Assembly: GCF_002933875.1 (NCBI RefSeq)
Contig: NZ_BFAV01000038.1
Location: forward strand, 1-32,010
Length of the DNA: 32,010 bases
Reading direction: 5' to 3'
Source of the DNA: Desulfocucumis palustris
GTDB lineage: Bacteria; Bacillota; Desulfotomaculia; Desulfotomaculales; Desulfocucumaceae
The notes beneath the pieces are model-generated. The model saw nothing but the letters and a program-made list of their open reading frames with translations, was not told the DNA's origin and made no database searches. This document shows, one piece after another, positions 15,457 through 24,161 of the stretch; the stretch's first letter is position 1; the number at the start of each line of letters is the position of its first letter. Position numbers and translations under genes: made by a program.

Positions 15457-15648
15457 TCATTTAAAATGGGCGCCGCCAAAAAGTATTCCGGCTATAAGTA
15501 TAAGTCTGAAAGCTTGCCAGAAGGTAATTTCTTTTAAATTAAAAACCTGGGGCATGGTGGTGTTCCAAAGCCATTGAAAAAACCAAACCACCAGAAATAA
15601 TAGTGCAATTCCCAGCACTACCAAGCCCATGGTATTTGGAAAAAACAA
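15457..15648 (-). CDS. Small membrane protein, 63 residues
   Basis: Unknown function. Two hydrophobic segments: VVLGIALLFLVVWFFQWLWN (about 10-29) and FRLILIAGILFGGA (about 47-60), joined by a loop with TTMPQVFNLKEITFWQA. The MP..F.L..ITFWQA..L...ILFGG pattern recurs in small membrane proteins of varied bacteria as far as I recall, which supports a real gene. Start TTG at 15648 with AGGAAGTG five bases upstream. It lies between rsmG and parA, where B. subtilis carries noc (absent here). Confidence 0.75.
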   Translation of the reverse strand: MFFPNTMGLVVLGIALLFLVVWFFQWLWNTTMPQVFNLKEITFWQAFRLILIAGILFGGAHFK

Positions 15649-15746
15649 AATATCACTTCCTTGTTCAAATATTGTATTTCTATTGCTTTAACAAAAAAAT
15701 TAAACTTATTATATCATATACTCAAATCTTATCCCGGGAATAAAAT

Positions 15747-15776
15747 ACGCCACATGTCGAAACGGATGTGTGGCGT
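15747..15776. terminator. Hairpin between rsmG and the small membrane gene
   Basis: ACGCCACA (15747-15754) pairs with TGTGGCGT (15769-15776). The flanks are AT-rich on both sides (minus-strand TATTTTATT), so it may stop rsmG-operon transcription that passes the first terminator. The remainder of this 240-base gap shows no gene. Confidence 0.5.
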
Positions 15777-15842
15777 TAAAATTTAACGATTTAGTTCAGG
15801 TTGCAATTTTATATTACCTGGTAAACATTAATCACCGTTAAT

Positions 15843-15903
15843 AAAAAAGCCGTTATTACTACCAAAAAACTTTATTAATATTTTAAACTATAGCGGCTTT
15901 TTT
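15843..15903 (-). terminator. Terminator at the end of rsmG (long loop)
   Basis: On the minus strand AAAAAAGCCG (15894-15903) and CGGCTTTTTT (15843-15852) form a 10-bp stem with a 41-base loop, ending in a T-run. The rsmG stop codon lies within it at the loop boundary. The long loop lowers confidence. Confidence 0.55.
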
Positions 15904-16607
15904 GACGGTATGCCCGCTCTCCTGGGATATTCACCGGGGGTAGGCCCTATTTTTTTAATAATAATTATATTTCGTAAATCACCCAGCACAGGTAGATTTA
16001 TTGTTTTTAATTCATATATCTCCGCCCCGGTATTCTTTAAGGCGGCACCGGATTGTTTTATTTCTTCGCCGGCGGCGGGTCCTTTCATTGCCAAAAAACT
16101 TCCTCCCACTTTTAAAAGGGGAATGCAGTATTCCAGCAACACGTTAAGCGGCGCCACAGCCCGGCTGACCACAGTATCAAAACTTTCCCTGTACTCACCG
16201 GACCTCCCCATATCTTCAGCCCTGAACTGCACCACCCGGGCCTTTTTCAATTTCAGTTCCAGGATAACCCTGTCCATAAAGCACACCTTTTTTTGCACCG
16301 AATCTGTTAAAACAATATTCATTTCCGGGCACATTATTTTTAACGGAATGCCGGGAAATCCCGCTCCGCTTCCCACATCAGCCACATTTTTTTCTTCAAA
16401 ATTATAAACCAGCATACAGGTTAGTGAATCCACAAAATGTTTTATGGCTGCGTGTTTTTGGTCCACGATGGAGGTGAGGTTGTATTTTTTATTTTCCTCC
16501 ACCAGCAGATTGTAATATATATTAAACAGTTTTAAATTTTTTTCATCAACCTCTATTCCCAATTCCCTTGCACCATTTTCCAGGTACATTTCAAGTTCGG
16601 AATGCAT
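15888..16607 (-). CDS. rsmG: 16S rRNA m7G527 methyltransferase RsmG (GidB)
   Basis: SAM-dependent methyltransferase that modifies guanosine 527 (E. coli numbering) in the streptomycin-site region of 16S rRNA. 239 residues, typical. N-terminal helices with YNLLVEENKKYNLTSI, then the SAM-binding loop VADVGSGAGFPGIPLKIM at about 75-92. Further on are RAEDMG and VVSRAVAPLNVLLEY, the family's conserved region, and LAMKGP. ATG start at 16607, with AAGGAG about 13 bases upstream (rather far). It begins 33 bases after the mnmG stop and is the last gene of the mnmE-mnmG-rsmG operon. Confidence 0.96.
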   Translation of the reverse strand: MHSELEMYLENGARELGIEVDEKNLKLFNIYYNLLVEENKKYNLTSIVDQKHAAIKHFVDSLTCMLVYNFEEKNVADVGSGAGFPGIPLKIMCPEMNIVLTDSVQKKVCFMDRVILELKLKKARVVQFRAEDMGRSGEYRESFDTVVSRAVAPLNVLLEYCIPLLKVGGSFLAMKGPAAGEEIKQSGAALKNTGAEIYELKTINLPVLGDLRNIIIIKKIGPTPGEYPRRAGIPSKKPL

Positions 16608-16640
16608 TGCTCCGGCAACTCTCCTTAGCCTTTTCTTTCT

Positions 16641-18560
16641 TCACGAGGGATTGTCTCCGACTAACTCCAACTTTTTTAAATCCGCCAATCTTTTTTGCTG
16701 CTCCAAATGTATAAGCAGCACGGATATGTCCGCCGGGCTCACCCCTGATATTCTGGCCGCCTGGCCTATGGATTCAGGCTTTATTTTATCCAGTTTCTGC
16801 AGGGCTTCTGTGGAAATACCCCGCATATCCCTGTAATTTATGTCCCGGGGTATTTTTTTATTCTCCAGTCTCTCGAACTTTTCCACCATAGCCAATTGCT
16901 TTTTAATATAGCCCTCATATTTTACTTCAATTTCAATTGCTTCTCTTATTTCTTCCGGCAGGGCAAGGTCATAGCCGGGCAGCATATCCACCAGATCATT
17001 ATAGCCTATTTCCGGCCGCCGCAACAAATTTACCATCGAGGTGCTTTGCTGCAAGGGTGTGGACCCCTTCTTGGCCAATATATCCTTTACATTTTCGGTT
17101 ACCGTCACCGTGGTCTTTTTCAGCCTTTCCATCCCGTCCTCAACCATTTTTCTTTTGCCGGAAAATGCGGCATAACGTTTGTCATCCACCAGACCTATAT
17201 TAAAGCCCTTTTCGGTGAGTCTCATGTCGGCGTTGTCATGCCTTAAAAGAAGCCTGTACTCCGCCCTGGAAGTCATCAGGCGATAAGGTTCGCTGGTTCC
17301 TTTTGTTACCAGATCGTCTATCAGTACCCCTATATATGCCTCGGATCTGGACAAAACGAAAGGTTCCCTGTTTTTAAGATACAATGCCGCATTTATTCCG
17401 GCCATTATACCCTGCGCCGCGGCTTCCTCGTAGCCCGATGTGCCGTTAATCTGCCCGGCTGAAAAAAGTCCTTCAATACTCTTCGACTCCAGGGAAAGTT
17501 TAAGCTGGGTGGGGTCCAGGGCGTCATATTCTATGGCATAACCGGTTCTCATTATTTGCACATTTTCCAGCCCGGGCAAAGTCCTTAACATGGCCATCTG
17601 AACATCCTCGGGAAGGCTGGTGCTCATGCCCTGAACATACATTTCCGTGGTATCCCTGCCCTCCGGCTCAACAAACACCTGATGGCCGGGCCTTTCCGAA
17701 AACCTCACCACCTTGTCTTCTATGGACGGGCAATAGCGCGGCCCGGTGCCTTTAATAAATCCGCTGTAAAGAGGCGAGCGATGAAGGTTCTCCCGAATGA
17801 TTCGGTGCGTTTCCTCATTTGTATATGTAAGCCAGCATGATATCTGCTTTCTCTCATTAATATCGGTTATGTATGAAAAATTAAATAATCTTTCGTCCCC
17901 GGGCTGTTCCTCCATTTTTTTAAAATCAATGCTTCGGCTGTCCACTCTGGCCGGTGTGCCTGTTTTAAACCTCAGTAATTTTAAGCCGAGCTGGGCGAGG
18001 TTGTCCGAAAGGGCGACCGAATTTGAATTACCGCTGGGGCCTCCGGGAAAAGCCAGGTCCCCGATTATAATTCTTCCTTTTAAATATGTTCCCGTGGTGA
18101 GTATAACAGCGGGCGCGTGGAAAACAGCCCCGGTACTTCCCATCACACCGGCCAGCCGGTTGTTTTTTAACACTATTCTTTCCACCAGAACCTGTTTGAC
18201 ATCTAAATCAGGCTGATTTTCCAATATACTCTTCATATTCATCTGGTAAATGAACTTGTCCGCCTGGGCCCGCAAAGCATGTACGGCAGGCCCTTTGCCG
18301 GTGTTCAGCATACGCATCTGCACCGCGGACCTGTCGGTATTCAAGCCTATTTCCCCACCCAAGGCGTCTATTTCCCTCACCAGCTGTCCCTTTGCCGGCC
18401 CTCCCACGGAGGGATTGCAGGGCATTAGGGCTATATTGCCCAGATTTAAAGACACCACCAGAGTTTTACAACCCATTCTTGCGGCGGCCAAAGCCGCCTC
18501 GCAACCGGCATGGCCCGCCCCCACCACAATAACATCATAATTTCCGGCACTGTATTCCAT
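16641..18560 (-). CDS. mnmG: tRNA uridine-5-carboxymethylaminomethyl enzyme MnmG (GidA)
   Basis: FAD-dependent subunit which, with MnmE, installs the cmnm5 group on wobble U34 of several tRNAs. 639 residues. FAD-binding [19 protein letters not shown] near the N-terminus, the [25 protein letters not shown] block (GidA signature), [15 protein letters not shown] second signature ([25 protein letters not shown]), and a helical C-terminal MnmE-binding domain with [21 protein letters not shown] at 18560 is chosen because GAGGTG lies 6 bases upstream; the frame opens to 18584 without a ribosome site. It follows mnmE by 8 bases. Confidence 0.97.
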   Translation of the reverse strand: MEYSAGNYDVIVVGAGHAGCEAALAAARMGCKTLVVSLNLGNIALMPCNPSVGGPAKGQLVREIDALGGEIGLNTDRSAVQMRMLNTGKGPAVHALRAQADKFIYQMNMKSILENQPDLDVKQVLVERIVLKNNRLAGVMGSTGAVFHAPAVILTTGTYLKGRIIIGDLAFPGGPSGNSNSVALSDNLAQLGLKLLRFKTGTPARVDSRSIDFKKMEEQPGDERLFNFSYITDINERKQISCWLTYTNEETHRIIRENLHRSPLYSGFIKGTGPRYCPSIEDKVVRFSERPGHQVFVEPEGRDTTEMYVQGMSTSLPEDVQMAMLRTLPGLENVQIMRTGYAIEYDALDPTQLKLSLESKSIEGLFSAGQINGTSGYEEAAAQGIMAGINAALYLKNREPFVLSRSEAYIGVLIDDLVTKGTSEPYRLMTSRAEYRLLLRHDNADMRLTEKGFNIGLVDDKRYAAFSGKRKMVEDGMERLKKTTVTVTENVKDILAKKGSTPLQQSTSMVNLLRRPEIGYNDLVDMLPGYDLALPEEIREAIEIEVKYEGYIKKQLAMVEKFERLENKKIPRDINYRDMRGISTEALQKLDKIKPESIGQAARISGVSPADISVLLIHLEQQKRLADLKKLELVGDNPS

Positions 18561-18568
18561 GATACACC

Positions 18569-19930
18569 TCACTTTCCAATACAAAAATCTGTAAAAATTC
18601 TATCCAGCAAATCCTCCGTAACGGTGCTGCCGGTGATTTCCCCCAGTGACTCCCAGGCCGCTCTTAATTCCACCGATAACAAATCCGGCGGCAAATCGGC
18701 TTTTAATGAAACTATAAAGTCCTCCATATTTTTTTTCGCATTTATTATTGAAGTCTGGTGCCTGACATTGCTCACAGTGACAGCCTCCGGCATATTCATG
18801 CCCCCGGCCAGCGCCACTTCCACTATTTTATCCTCCAGTATCTTTAAACCCTCCCCGGTAAGAGCGGACAATTTCACCACCGGAAAACCACAGTCCGCCG
18901 GGTCATTTTCCTGTAAATCAATTTTATTCATTATTACAAGTATCTTTTTATCCTTAAATCTGCCCAGAACCCGCTTGTCCTCACCTGTTATACCGGTAAG
19001 CACATCCACCACCAGTAATACCAGATCCGCTCCTTCAAGGCTTTCCCTGGTTTTTTCTACGCCTATTTTTTCCACAATATCTTCCGTCTCCCTGATTCCG
19101 GCCGTGTCGATAAGCTTTAATGGTATACCGCGAATATTCAGCATTTCCTCAATTATATCCCTGGTGGTCCCCGGAATTTCAGTGACGATTGCCCTGTTCT
19201 CCCTGAGCAGCGCGTTCAGCAGCGAGGATTTGCCCACATTGGGACGCCCGGCTATAACGGTGCGAATTCCTTCCCGGTAAATTTTTCCCGTCTCCGCGCC
19301 GGTAATCAATTCTTCCAGCTGGATTTTTATCAATTCCGCTGATTTCATCATTTCAATTTTTGTTTTTTCCTCAACCTCATCCTCGGGAAAATCAATGGCC
19401 GCTTCCAATCCAGCCAGCAATCCAAGCATTTGATCCTGTATATTTGTGATTTTGCCGGAAAGCGCCCCCTTAAGCTGGTTCATGGCTACCCTGAGAGACG
19501 AGTCTGTTTTTGCCCTGATAATGTCTATTACCGATTCGGCCTGGGTCAAATCAAGCCTGCCGTTTAAAAAAGCTCTTTTTGTAAATTCTCCGGGCAGACC
19601 CTGCCTGGCTCCGGCTTCAATTACAGTCTTCAAGACTTCTCTTAATGGAACAGTTCCTCCGTGGCAATTTATCTCCACCACGTCCTCCCTGGTATAGGTG
19701 TGCGGCGCCTTCATCACTGAAAGCAGCACCTCGTCAATAATCCCCCGGTGCACAGGATGAACTATATGACCGTAATACATCCTGTGGCTGCCCTTATACC
19801 AATCCTTTCCCCTTGGGCTGACAAATATTTTTTTTACAATCTCCAGGGCCTCTTCCCCGCTGATTCTGACAATTCCTATTCCCCCTTCTCCCAGGGGAGT
19901 GGAAACAGCGGCAATTGTATCATAAAGCAT
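18569..19930 (-). CDS. mnmE: tRNA modification GTPase MnmE (TrmE)
   Basis: Potassium-activated GTPase partner of MnmG. 453 residues. N-terminal folate-binding domain ([20 protein letters not shown] through about 120), a helical domain, and an inserted G domain with G1 GRPNVGKSS at 228-236, G2 region [13 protein letters not shown]3 DTAG and G4 NKID. The C-terminus ends FCIGK, carrying the conserved cysteine of the family (C-I/L/V-G-K). ATG at 19930 with GGGGTG 7 bases upstream; the frame stays open to 20008 but that part overlaps the jag terminator. First gene of its operon, 8 bases before mnmG. Confidence 0.97.
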   Translation of the reverse strand: MLYDTIAAVSTPLGEGGIGIVRISGEEALEIVKKIFVSPRGKDWYKGSHRMYYGHIVHPVHRGIIDEVLLSVMKAPHTYTREDVVEINCHGGTVPLREVLKTVIEAGARQGLPGEFTKRAFLNGRLDLTQAESVIDIIRAKTDSSLRVAMNQLKGALSGKITNIQDQMLGLLAGLEAAIDFPEDEVEEKTKIEMMKSAELIKIQLEELITGAETGKIYREGIRTVIAGRPNVGKSSLLNALLRENRAIVTEIPGTTRDIIEEMLNIRGIPLKLIDTAGIRETEDIVEKIGVEKTRESLEGADLVLLVVDVLTGITGEDKRVLGRFKDKKILVIMNKIDLQENDPADCGFPVVKLSALTGEGLKILEDKIVEVALAGGMNMPEAVTVSNVRHQTSIINAKKNMEDFIVSLKADLPPDLLSVELRAAWESLGEITGSTVTEDLLDRIFTDFCIGK

Positions 19931-19988
19931 TAAACAGCACCCCACATGAATAGCATGAATAATTACATTTGAGACATTGCCTTTAAAA

Positions 19989-20019
19989 AAACCCAGCCGG
20001 TTTTTCATCCGCTGGGTTT
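19989..20019 (-). terminator. Terminator after jag
   Basis: AAACCCAGC (19989-19997) and GCTGGGTTT (20011-20019) form a stem. The inner CGG/CCG bases extend it, and the minus strand continues into TTTTTTAAAGG. It lies just beyond the jag stop and closes the rpmH-rnpA-yidD-yidC-jag operon. Confidence 0.9.
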
Positions 20020-20025
20020 ATTTTC

Positions 20026-20649
20026 TCAATATTTTTTTGGTGCTATTATTATTTTCCGGTAAGGTTCTTCTCCCTCGCTAAAGGTTGCTATGTCGTCCCT
20101 GCCCTGCAGAGCGGTATGAATAATTCTTCTTTCCAGTGAATTCATGGGTTCCAGTACCACGTTCCTGCCCCTCTGCCTGGCCTTGTCCGCCAACTTCATG
20201 GCGAGTTTTTGCAGTGTTTCTTCCCTTCGCCGGCGATAACCTTCAACATCAAGGAATATTTTTTTTCTTTGCTCCTGGTTTTTGTTCACCGAAAGGCTTA
20301 CCAGATATTGCAGGGCATCCAGGGTCTCTCCCCTTCTGCCTATTAATACTCCTAAATCGGAACCCTCCAGGTTAATATGTACATTTCCTTCTTCTTCCTG
20401 TATATTAACTTCGGCCTCAACGTCCATTGCCCTTAAAACATTGCCCAAAAGATCCTTTGCCCGTAGTCCGGTGGTATTTTTTATGCTTACCTTCACCCGG
20501 GCGGGTTTTGCTCCCAATATTCCGAACAGTTTCTTTGAAGGTTCCTCCAAAATTTCTATTTCCGCGTTTTCCCTCTCTATCCCCAACTCGTACAGCGCCT
20601 GATCAACGGCATCCTGAACCGTTTTAGCGGTTTTTTCTATTGTCTGCAC
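20026..20649 (-). CDS. jag: RNA-binding protein Jag (KhpB/EloR type)
   Basis: Cytoplasmic RNA-binding protein usually encoded behind yidC; homologues in streptococci (KhpB/EloR) pair with KhpA and affect cell elongation. 207 residues. Jag_N domain at about 1-55 with KKLFGILGAKPARVKV, a KH-like domain with the G-R-R-G loop at 104-107, and a C-terminal R3H domain with RRIIHTALQ at 174-182. GTG start at 20649, inside the end of yidC (26-base overlap). AAGGAGG is 12 bases upstream, within yidC. No other start gives the family N-terminus (MxxIEKTAKTVxxAV). Confidence 0.93.
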   Translation of the reverse strand: MQTIEKTAKTVQDAVDQALYELGIERENAEIEILEEPSKKLFGILGAKPARVKVSIKNTTGLRAKDLLGNVLRAMDVEAEVNIQEEEGNVHINLEGSDLGVLIGRRGETLDALQYLVSLSVNKNQEQRKKIFLDVEGYRRRREETLQKLAMKLADKARQRGRNVVLEPMNSLERRIIHTALQGRDDIATFSEGEEPYRKIIIAPKKY

Positions 20650-21343
20650 CTTCGGTTAGCGCCTCCTTCATGGCCAGGGTATGTTTATTTACAAAATATT
20701 GTTGAATAATGCCCATAAGGTTAAATGTTACCCAGTAAACCCCGAGCCCGGCGGGAACCGTGGTGGTAATCCAGGCGATAAATACCGGCATGGTGTAAAG
20801 CATCATCTTTTGGGTTTGATCCTGGGAATTGGTAGTCATTCTTGTCTGAAAATATGTGGTCAGGCCAGCCAGCAAAGGTATTAATACAACAGTTGGATTG
20901 GACATAAACTGGTTTAAATGATAAACATTGCTCAGGTTACCTATCCATAAAAAACTGGCGTGTTCCGGATCGGCATACTTAAAACCTAACAAAGCCCTGT
21001 ACAGGGCGATAAGTATGGGCATCTGAATGAGCAGCGGCAAGCAGCCGGCAGCAGGGTTAACATTGTGCTCCTTGTAAAGCTCCATTATTTTTTGCTGCAT
21101 TTTCTGAGGGTCTTTACCCTTGTACTTGTCCTGTATTTCTTTAATCTTGGGCGCCAGCTTCTGCATCATGGTCATGGACTTCATTTGCTTTAAACTTAAA
21201 GGGTACAATACCAATTTAATTATGATGGTTAAAAGTATAATTGCCAGCCCGTAGCTTCCTATGCCTAACGTCAGTGTAAGGTGGTACAACATGTTCATCA
21301 GCGATGTCATACCGCCTACCAACGCATGCCATAACTCAGCCAA
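20624..21343 (-). CDS. yidC: Membrane protein insertase YidC/Oxa1 (SpoIIIJ type)
   Basis: Inserts proteins into the cytoplasmic membrane, alone or with SecYEG. In spore formers this paralogue is also needed for forespore development (SpoIIIJ). 239 residues. Five membrane segments: near 25-50 (LAIILLTIIIKLVLYPLSLK), a charged cytoplasmic helical loop at 52-95 (MQKLAPKIKEIQDKYKGKDP), then GCLPLLIQMPILIALYRALL near 100-120, and two more after 145 ending VYWVTFNLMGIIQQYFV. It lacks the N-terminal lipobox cysteine of many Gram-positive forms. TTG start at 21343 with AAGGAGG upstream. Terminal codons overlap jag. Confidence 0.95.
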   Translation of the reverse strand: MAELWHALVGGMTSLMNMLYHLTLTLGIGSYGLAIILLTIIIKLVLYPLSLKQMKSMTMMQKLAPKIKEIQDKYKGKDPQKMQQKIMELYKEHNVNPAAGCLPLLIQMPILIALYRALLGFKYADPEHASFLWIGNLSNVYHLNQFMSNPTVVLIPLLAGLTTYFQTRMTTNSQDQTQKMMLYTMPVFIAWITTTVPAGLGVYWVTFNLMGIIQQYFVNKHTLAMKEALTEGADNRKNR

Positions 21344-21367
21344 TAAATATTCCTCCTTGCTGCCATA

Positions 21368-21598
21368 TTACCTTACCGGATCGTAGCCTCCCGGATGAAA
21401 TGGGTGGCACTTCGATAACCTGATCAGTGCCTTAATACCACCTTTTATTATACCATATTTTTCCAAAGATTCCAATGCATATTGTGAACAGGTGGGATAA
21501 AAACGGCAAACCGGTGGCTTGAGAGGAGATATATACTTCCTATATAATAATATGATCCTGATCAATATTACCGTAATCACAGTATTATTTGCCTTCAT
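21368..21598 (-). CDS. yidD: Membrane protein insertion efficiency factor YidD
   Basis: Small membrane-associated helper of YidC-dependent insertion (alpha-hemolysin-type YidD family). 76 residues. Contains [20 protein letters not shown] with the paired cysteines, then [15 protein letters not shown] and ending [15 protein letters not shown], the family signature. The ATG at 21598 is chosen with AGGAAAGG about 9 bases upstream. It overlaps the end of rnpA by 14 bases. Third gene of the rpmH-jag operon. Confidence 0.95.
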   Translation of the reverse strand: MKANNTVITVILIRIILLYRKYISPLKPPVCRFYPTCSQYALESLEKYGIIKGGIKALIRLSKCHPFHPGGYDPVR

Positions 21599-21926
21599 TT
21601 TTAAAAGCCTTTCCTGTGAGTTTGCCAAGGTCGTCCCTTAGCTGTTGAAAGCTTCTGTCCGAGAAACCCTTTCTGGGAATCAGAATGTAATCATATCCCT
21701 CTTTAAACCATTGCTGATTTAATCTGCAAAGCTCCTTTAAAACCCTTTTTACCCTGTTTCGCACCACGGCCTTGCCAACTTTTTTACCCACCGAGAACCC
21801 GAATCTTTTACCCGTTGTTTTAACCGGCAGGTAATACAACACCATGGAATATCCCGCCACTGAACGGCCCTTACCGTAAACTTTTTTAAAATCGGGATTT
21901 TTCTTTATGGTATACAGCTTTTGCAT
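21585..21926 (-). CDS. rnpA: Ribonuclease P protein component
   Basis: Basic protein subunit of RNase P, which matures the 5' ends of tRNAs together with the rnpB RNA (not in this window). 113 residues. Contains the N-terminal [15 protein letters not shown] and the RNR motif [20 protein letters not shown] near 55-75. ATG at 21926 is preferred, with AGGGTG 4 bases upstream, over an earlier ATG at 21956 that adds ten residues. Its stop overlaps the yidD start. Confidence 0.95.
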   Translation of the reverse strand: MQKLYTIKKNPDFKKVYGKGRSVAGYSMVLYYLPVKTTGKRFGFSVGKKVGKAVVRNRVKRVLKELCRLNQQWFKEGYDYILIPRKGFSDRSFQQLRDDLGKLTGKAFKNEGK

Positions 21927-22024
21927 AAAACACCCTAACAAGGAATTCTTAACCAATGTAATTATCTGTTAATTAATGGTACATTTTATGGTAACCATTT
22001 TAAAGGACGGTTATACAATTATGA

Positions 22025-22049
22025 AAGGCCACTTTCCTTAAGCGGCCTT
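22025..22049 (-). terminator. Hairpin at the rpmH stop codon (possible attenuator)
   Basis: On the minus strand AAGGCCGCTT pairs with AAGTGGCCTT over 10 bp (one G-U) with a 5-base loop. The rpmH TAA overlaps the stem base, and the 3' side continues TTTCATAAT. It lies between rpmH and rnpA, so it may trim expression of the downstream genes relative to L34. The T-run is short. Confidence 0.55.
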
Positions 22050-22182
22050 AAGCAGTTAATCTTTTTCTTCCTTTAAGTCTTCTGCGCTTAATAACATTCT
22101 CACCGCCCGGTGAAGACATTCTTTTCAGAAAACCATGCACCTTTTTATGTTTTCTATTCTTAGGCTGAAATGTTCTCTTCAT
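22048..22182 (-). CDS. rpmH: 50S ribosomal protein L34
   Basis: Tiny basic protein of the large subunit, the usual marker next to the origin. 44 residues by my translation: [20 protein letters not shown], followed by [20 protein letters not shown] and RLTA. This matches L34 end to end (normal length 44-46). ATG at 22182, preceded by GGAGG about 8 bases upstream. First gene of the operon rpmH-rnpA-yidD-yidC-jag, with 121 bases before rnpA. Its gene reads away from dnaA. Confidence 0.97.
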   Translation of the reverse strand: MKRTFQPKNRKHKKVHGFLKRMSSPGGENVIKRRRLKGRKRLTA

Positions 22183-22303
22183 CCTCTACACCTCCTCAAA
22201 AATATTTATTTTCAGCAGGCACATCTTTCATTGTTTGACTCCCCAACTTAAAACAATGGAAAATATCCCCAACCTACAGTTAATGTCAGGCACGTCACAA
22301 ATA

Positions 22304-22333
22304 ATTATATATTAATATTATACGGGCAGTCAA
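22304..22333 (-). promoter_or_regulatory. rpmH: rpmH operon promoter
   Basis: Minus strand: TTGACT (22328-22333), 18-base spacer, TATAAT (22304-22309). The leader of about 115 bases to rpmH contains two TTGGGGA direct repeats (complement near 22242-22272) whose role is unknown. Confidence 0.75.
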
Positions 22334-22375
22334 GAAAAAGCCAATCCTTCCAATGGTTTTTAATCGTCATTCTAT

Positions 22376-22480
22376 TGTTGATAATCACTGGAAATTTTGC
22401 TATCATAATTTAAGCATACCATAAACGCACCTTTTATTTATCCACATTTGTTATCTCTATGTTAGTAATTTTGTGAATAA
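22376..22480. other. oriC: Upstream part of oriC: DnaA box cluster
   Basis: Three DnaA boxes in the rpmH-dnaA gap: TGTTGATAA at 22376-22384 (minus strand TTATCAACA, one mismatch), perfect TTATCCACA at 22438-22446, and TGTGAATAA at 22472-22480 (minus strand TTATTCACA, one mismatch). A further perfect box, on the minus strand, lies at 22668-22676 inside dnaA. The region is AT-rich, with divergent rpmH and dnaA genes around it. In Firmicutes the origin is commonly split across dnaA, with boxes on both sides. Confidence 0.75.
22378..22406 (+). promoter_or_regulatory. dnaA: dnaA promoter overlapped by a DnaA box
   Basis: TTGATA (22378-22383), 17-base spacer, TATCAT (22401-22406). The -35 element lies inside the near-consensus DnaA box at 22376-22384, which fits autorepression of dnaA by its product, known in other bacteria. 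The transcript would start about 140 bases before the gene and carry two more DnaA boxes. Confidence 0.6.
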
Positions 22481-22491
22481 ACGATGACAAC

Positions 22492-22521
22492 GAGGTCTCC
22501 ATAATAAGGGAGGCTTTTTTT
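22492..22521 (+). terminator. Attenuator-like hairpin just upstream of dnaA
   Basis: GGTCTCC (22494-22500) pairs with GGAGGCT (22509-22515) around an 8-base loop, counting G-U pairs, with a run of seven T at 22515-22521. It ends about 33 bases before the dnaA start and lies downstream of the candidate dnaA promoter, so it could act as a weak intrinsic terminator within the leader. Confidence 0.5.
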
Positions 22522-22554
22522 AGGAAGTTTTATCCGGCAGGGGGCTCTTAATCT

Positions 22555-23889
22555 ATGAAAACATCCGAGGTATCGGCAACCTGGGAAAAGGTACTTTCCT
22601 CCCTACAAAAAAAACTCAATAACCATTCCGCTGAAACATGGCTTCAGTTAATGATGCCTGTAGATTTTGTGGATAACACTTTTTATATCCAGGTGCCCGA
22701 TAACTTCTCCCGGGATTGGCTGTCTGACAGATATCAATCTATTATTAAAGAAACATTATATGATATTCTGGGCATAAACACTGAAATTAATTTTATTTTA
22801 AACAATGAAGTTCCCACGGTTTTAAGCCGCATCAATAAAAACGCCACGGCCCCGGCGGATGAGCTCTATCTAAACCTTAACCCAAAATATTCCTTTGATA
22901 CTTTTGTGGTGGGAGAAAGCAATCGTTTTGCCTATGCAGCCTCCCAGGCTGTTGCCGACTCACCGGCTAAAACCTATAACCCTTTTTTTATTTACGGAGG
23001 CGTGGGCCTGGGCAAAACACACCTTATGCACGCCATTGCCCAGCACATAATAAAGAAGAACAACACCCTAAAGATTGCTTACGTTACATCCGAAAAATTC
23101 ACCAACGATCTGATTAATTCCATCCGGGACAAAAAACCGGAGGAATTTAGAAATAAATATCGTAATATGGATATTTTGCTGGTGGATGATATTCAATTTC
23201 TGGCCGGCAAGGAAATGACCCAGGAGGAATTTTTCCACACCTTTAATACTCTTCATGAAGCCAATAAACAGATTATTATATCAAGCGACCGTCCCCCAAA
23301 AGAAATACCCACCCTGGAGGACAGGCTTCGCTCCAGATTTGAATGGGGGCTTATCACCGACATACAGCCCCCGGACCTTGAAACCAGAATTGCCATACTC
23401 AGAAAAAAAGTTCAGCTGGAAAATATGAGTGTCCCCGACGAGGTATTGTATTACATTGCGGATAGAATACAATCCAACATCCGGGAGCTTGAGGGAGCTT
23501 TAATCAGACTGGCGGCCTATTCACTGCTGAATAAGTGCGAAATAAACCTTGAACTGGCCTTTGAAGTTTTAAAGGACATACTGCCTCCCAAACAGATAAG
23601 GCAAATCACCATACAGCTTATCCATGAGATTGTGTCGGAATATTTCGGTATACGCCCGGATGATTTTAAATCCAAAAAGAGGACCAGAAATGTAGCTTTT
23701 CCAAGGCAGATAGCCATGTACCTCACCAGGGAGCTTACCGACCTCTCGCTTCCCAAAATAGGAGAATATTTCGGTGGACGGGATCACACCACCGTTATCC
23801 ACGCTTATGACCGGGTGCTTTCTGAATTACAGCTTGACCCAAATTTGCAGGCCAATATTAATGATATTATCCACAAGATAAAAAATTAA
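22555..23889 (+). CDS. dnaA: Chromosomal replication initiator DnaA
   Basis: AAA+ ATPase that binds DnaA boxes, opens oriC and loads the helicase. 444 residues, typical. Domain I at about 1-85 ([20 protein letters not shown]), a short linker, then the AAA+ core with [19 protein letters not shown], Walker A GGVGLGKT at 148-155 and Walker [10 protein letters not shown] at 208-216. Domain IV ends with [20 protein letters not shown], the helix-turn-helix that reads DnaA boxes. ATG start at 22555; upstream CAGGGGGCTC is a fair ribosome site. It has a DnaA box in its 5' coding part (22668-22676) and a perfect one at its very end (23867-23875). First gene of the right arm. Confidence 0.98.
   Translation: MKTSEVSATWEKVLSSLQKKLNNHSAETWLQLMMPVDFVDNTFYIQVPDNFSRDWLSDRYQSIIKETLYDILGINTEINFILNNEVPTVLSRINKNATAPADELYLNLNPKYSFDTFVVGESNRFAYAASQAVADSPAKTYNPFFIYGGVGLGKTHLMHAIAQHIIKKNNTLKIAYVTSEKFTNDLINSIRDKKPEEFRNKYRNMDILLVDDIQFLAGKEMTQEEFFHTFNTLHEANKQIIISSDRPPKEIPTLEDRLRSRFEWGLITDIQPPDLETRIAILRKKVQLENMSVPDEVLYYIADRIQSNIRELEGALIRLAAYSLLNKCEINLELAFEVLKDILPPKQIRQITIQLIHEIVSEYFGIRPDDFKSKKRTRNVAFPRQIAMYLTRELTDLSLPKIGEYFGGRDHTTVIHAYDRVLSELQLDPNLQANINDIIHKIKN
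23867..23875 (+). promoter_or_regulatory. DnaA box at the 3' end of dnaA
   Basis: Perfect TTATCCACA within the last codons of dnaA, about 170 bases ahead of the proposed unwinding site. A weaker TTTTTCACA follows at 23981-23989. Confidence 0.7.
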
Positions 23890-24044
23890 TTAATAAACAT
23901 ATTGTGCGTCCTGTTTAAATGTGTTTTTTTATTTTCCATATACTAACTATTATTAATGGATTGGAATTTTTTTTATTTATTTTTTCACACCGCGCTAACA
24001 AATTGTTTTGGGCCATAAAAGTTACAGCGGTTTGAATTGCCGGG

Positions 24045-24101
24045 TTACTCACAAATCAACAGCCCCTAATACTACTTCTACTAAAATAAATATATTATTA
24101 A
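24045..24101. other. oriC: Probable oriC unwinding site (DnaA boxes, GC block, DnaA-trios, AT-rich DUE)
   Basis: In order: DnaA-like boxes TTACTCACA (24045-24053) and AAATCAACA (24053-24061), a short GC block GCCCC (24062-24066), then TACTACTTCTACTA (24070-24083). Read on the complementary strand 3' to 5' the last is a run of GAT/GAA triplets, the DnaA-trio pattern. An AT-only stretch follows (AAATAAATATATTATTAA, 24084-24101). This is the arrangement described for the B. subtilis basal origin unwinding system between dnaA and dnaN. The rest of this 272-base gap is AT-rich with no gene. Confidence 0.7.
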
Positions 24102-24105
24102 GGAT

Positions 24106-24143
24106 AGGGGACCTTTAAACAATTTTGAAAATCCGTGTCCCCT
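24106..24143. repeat. AGGGGAC...GTCCCCT inverted repeat before dnaN
   Basis: AGGGGAC (24106-24112) and GTCCCCT (24137-24143) with a 24-base spacer. It shares the GGGGAC/GTCCCC core with the other repeats of the window but not the ATTCCT part, so membership of that family is doubtful. It lies between the unwinding site and the dnaN start. Confidence 0.5.
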
Positions 24144-24161
24144 GTATAACGGTGCGAAGCT

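Noticed and set aside
23795..23803. Near-perfect DnaA box (TTATCCACG) in dnaA
   Set aside because: It encodes the conserved V-I-H-A of the DnaA helix-turn-helix, so protein conservation explains it.
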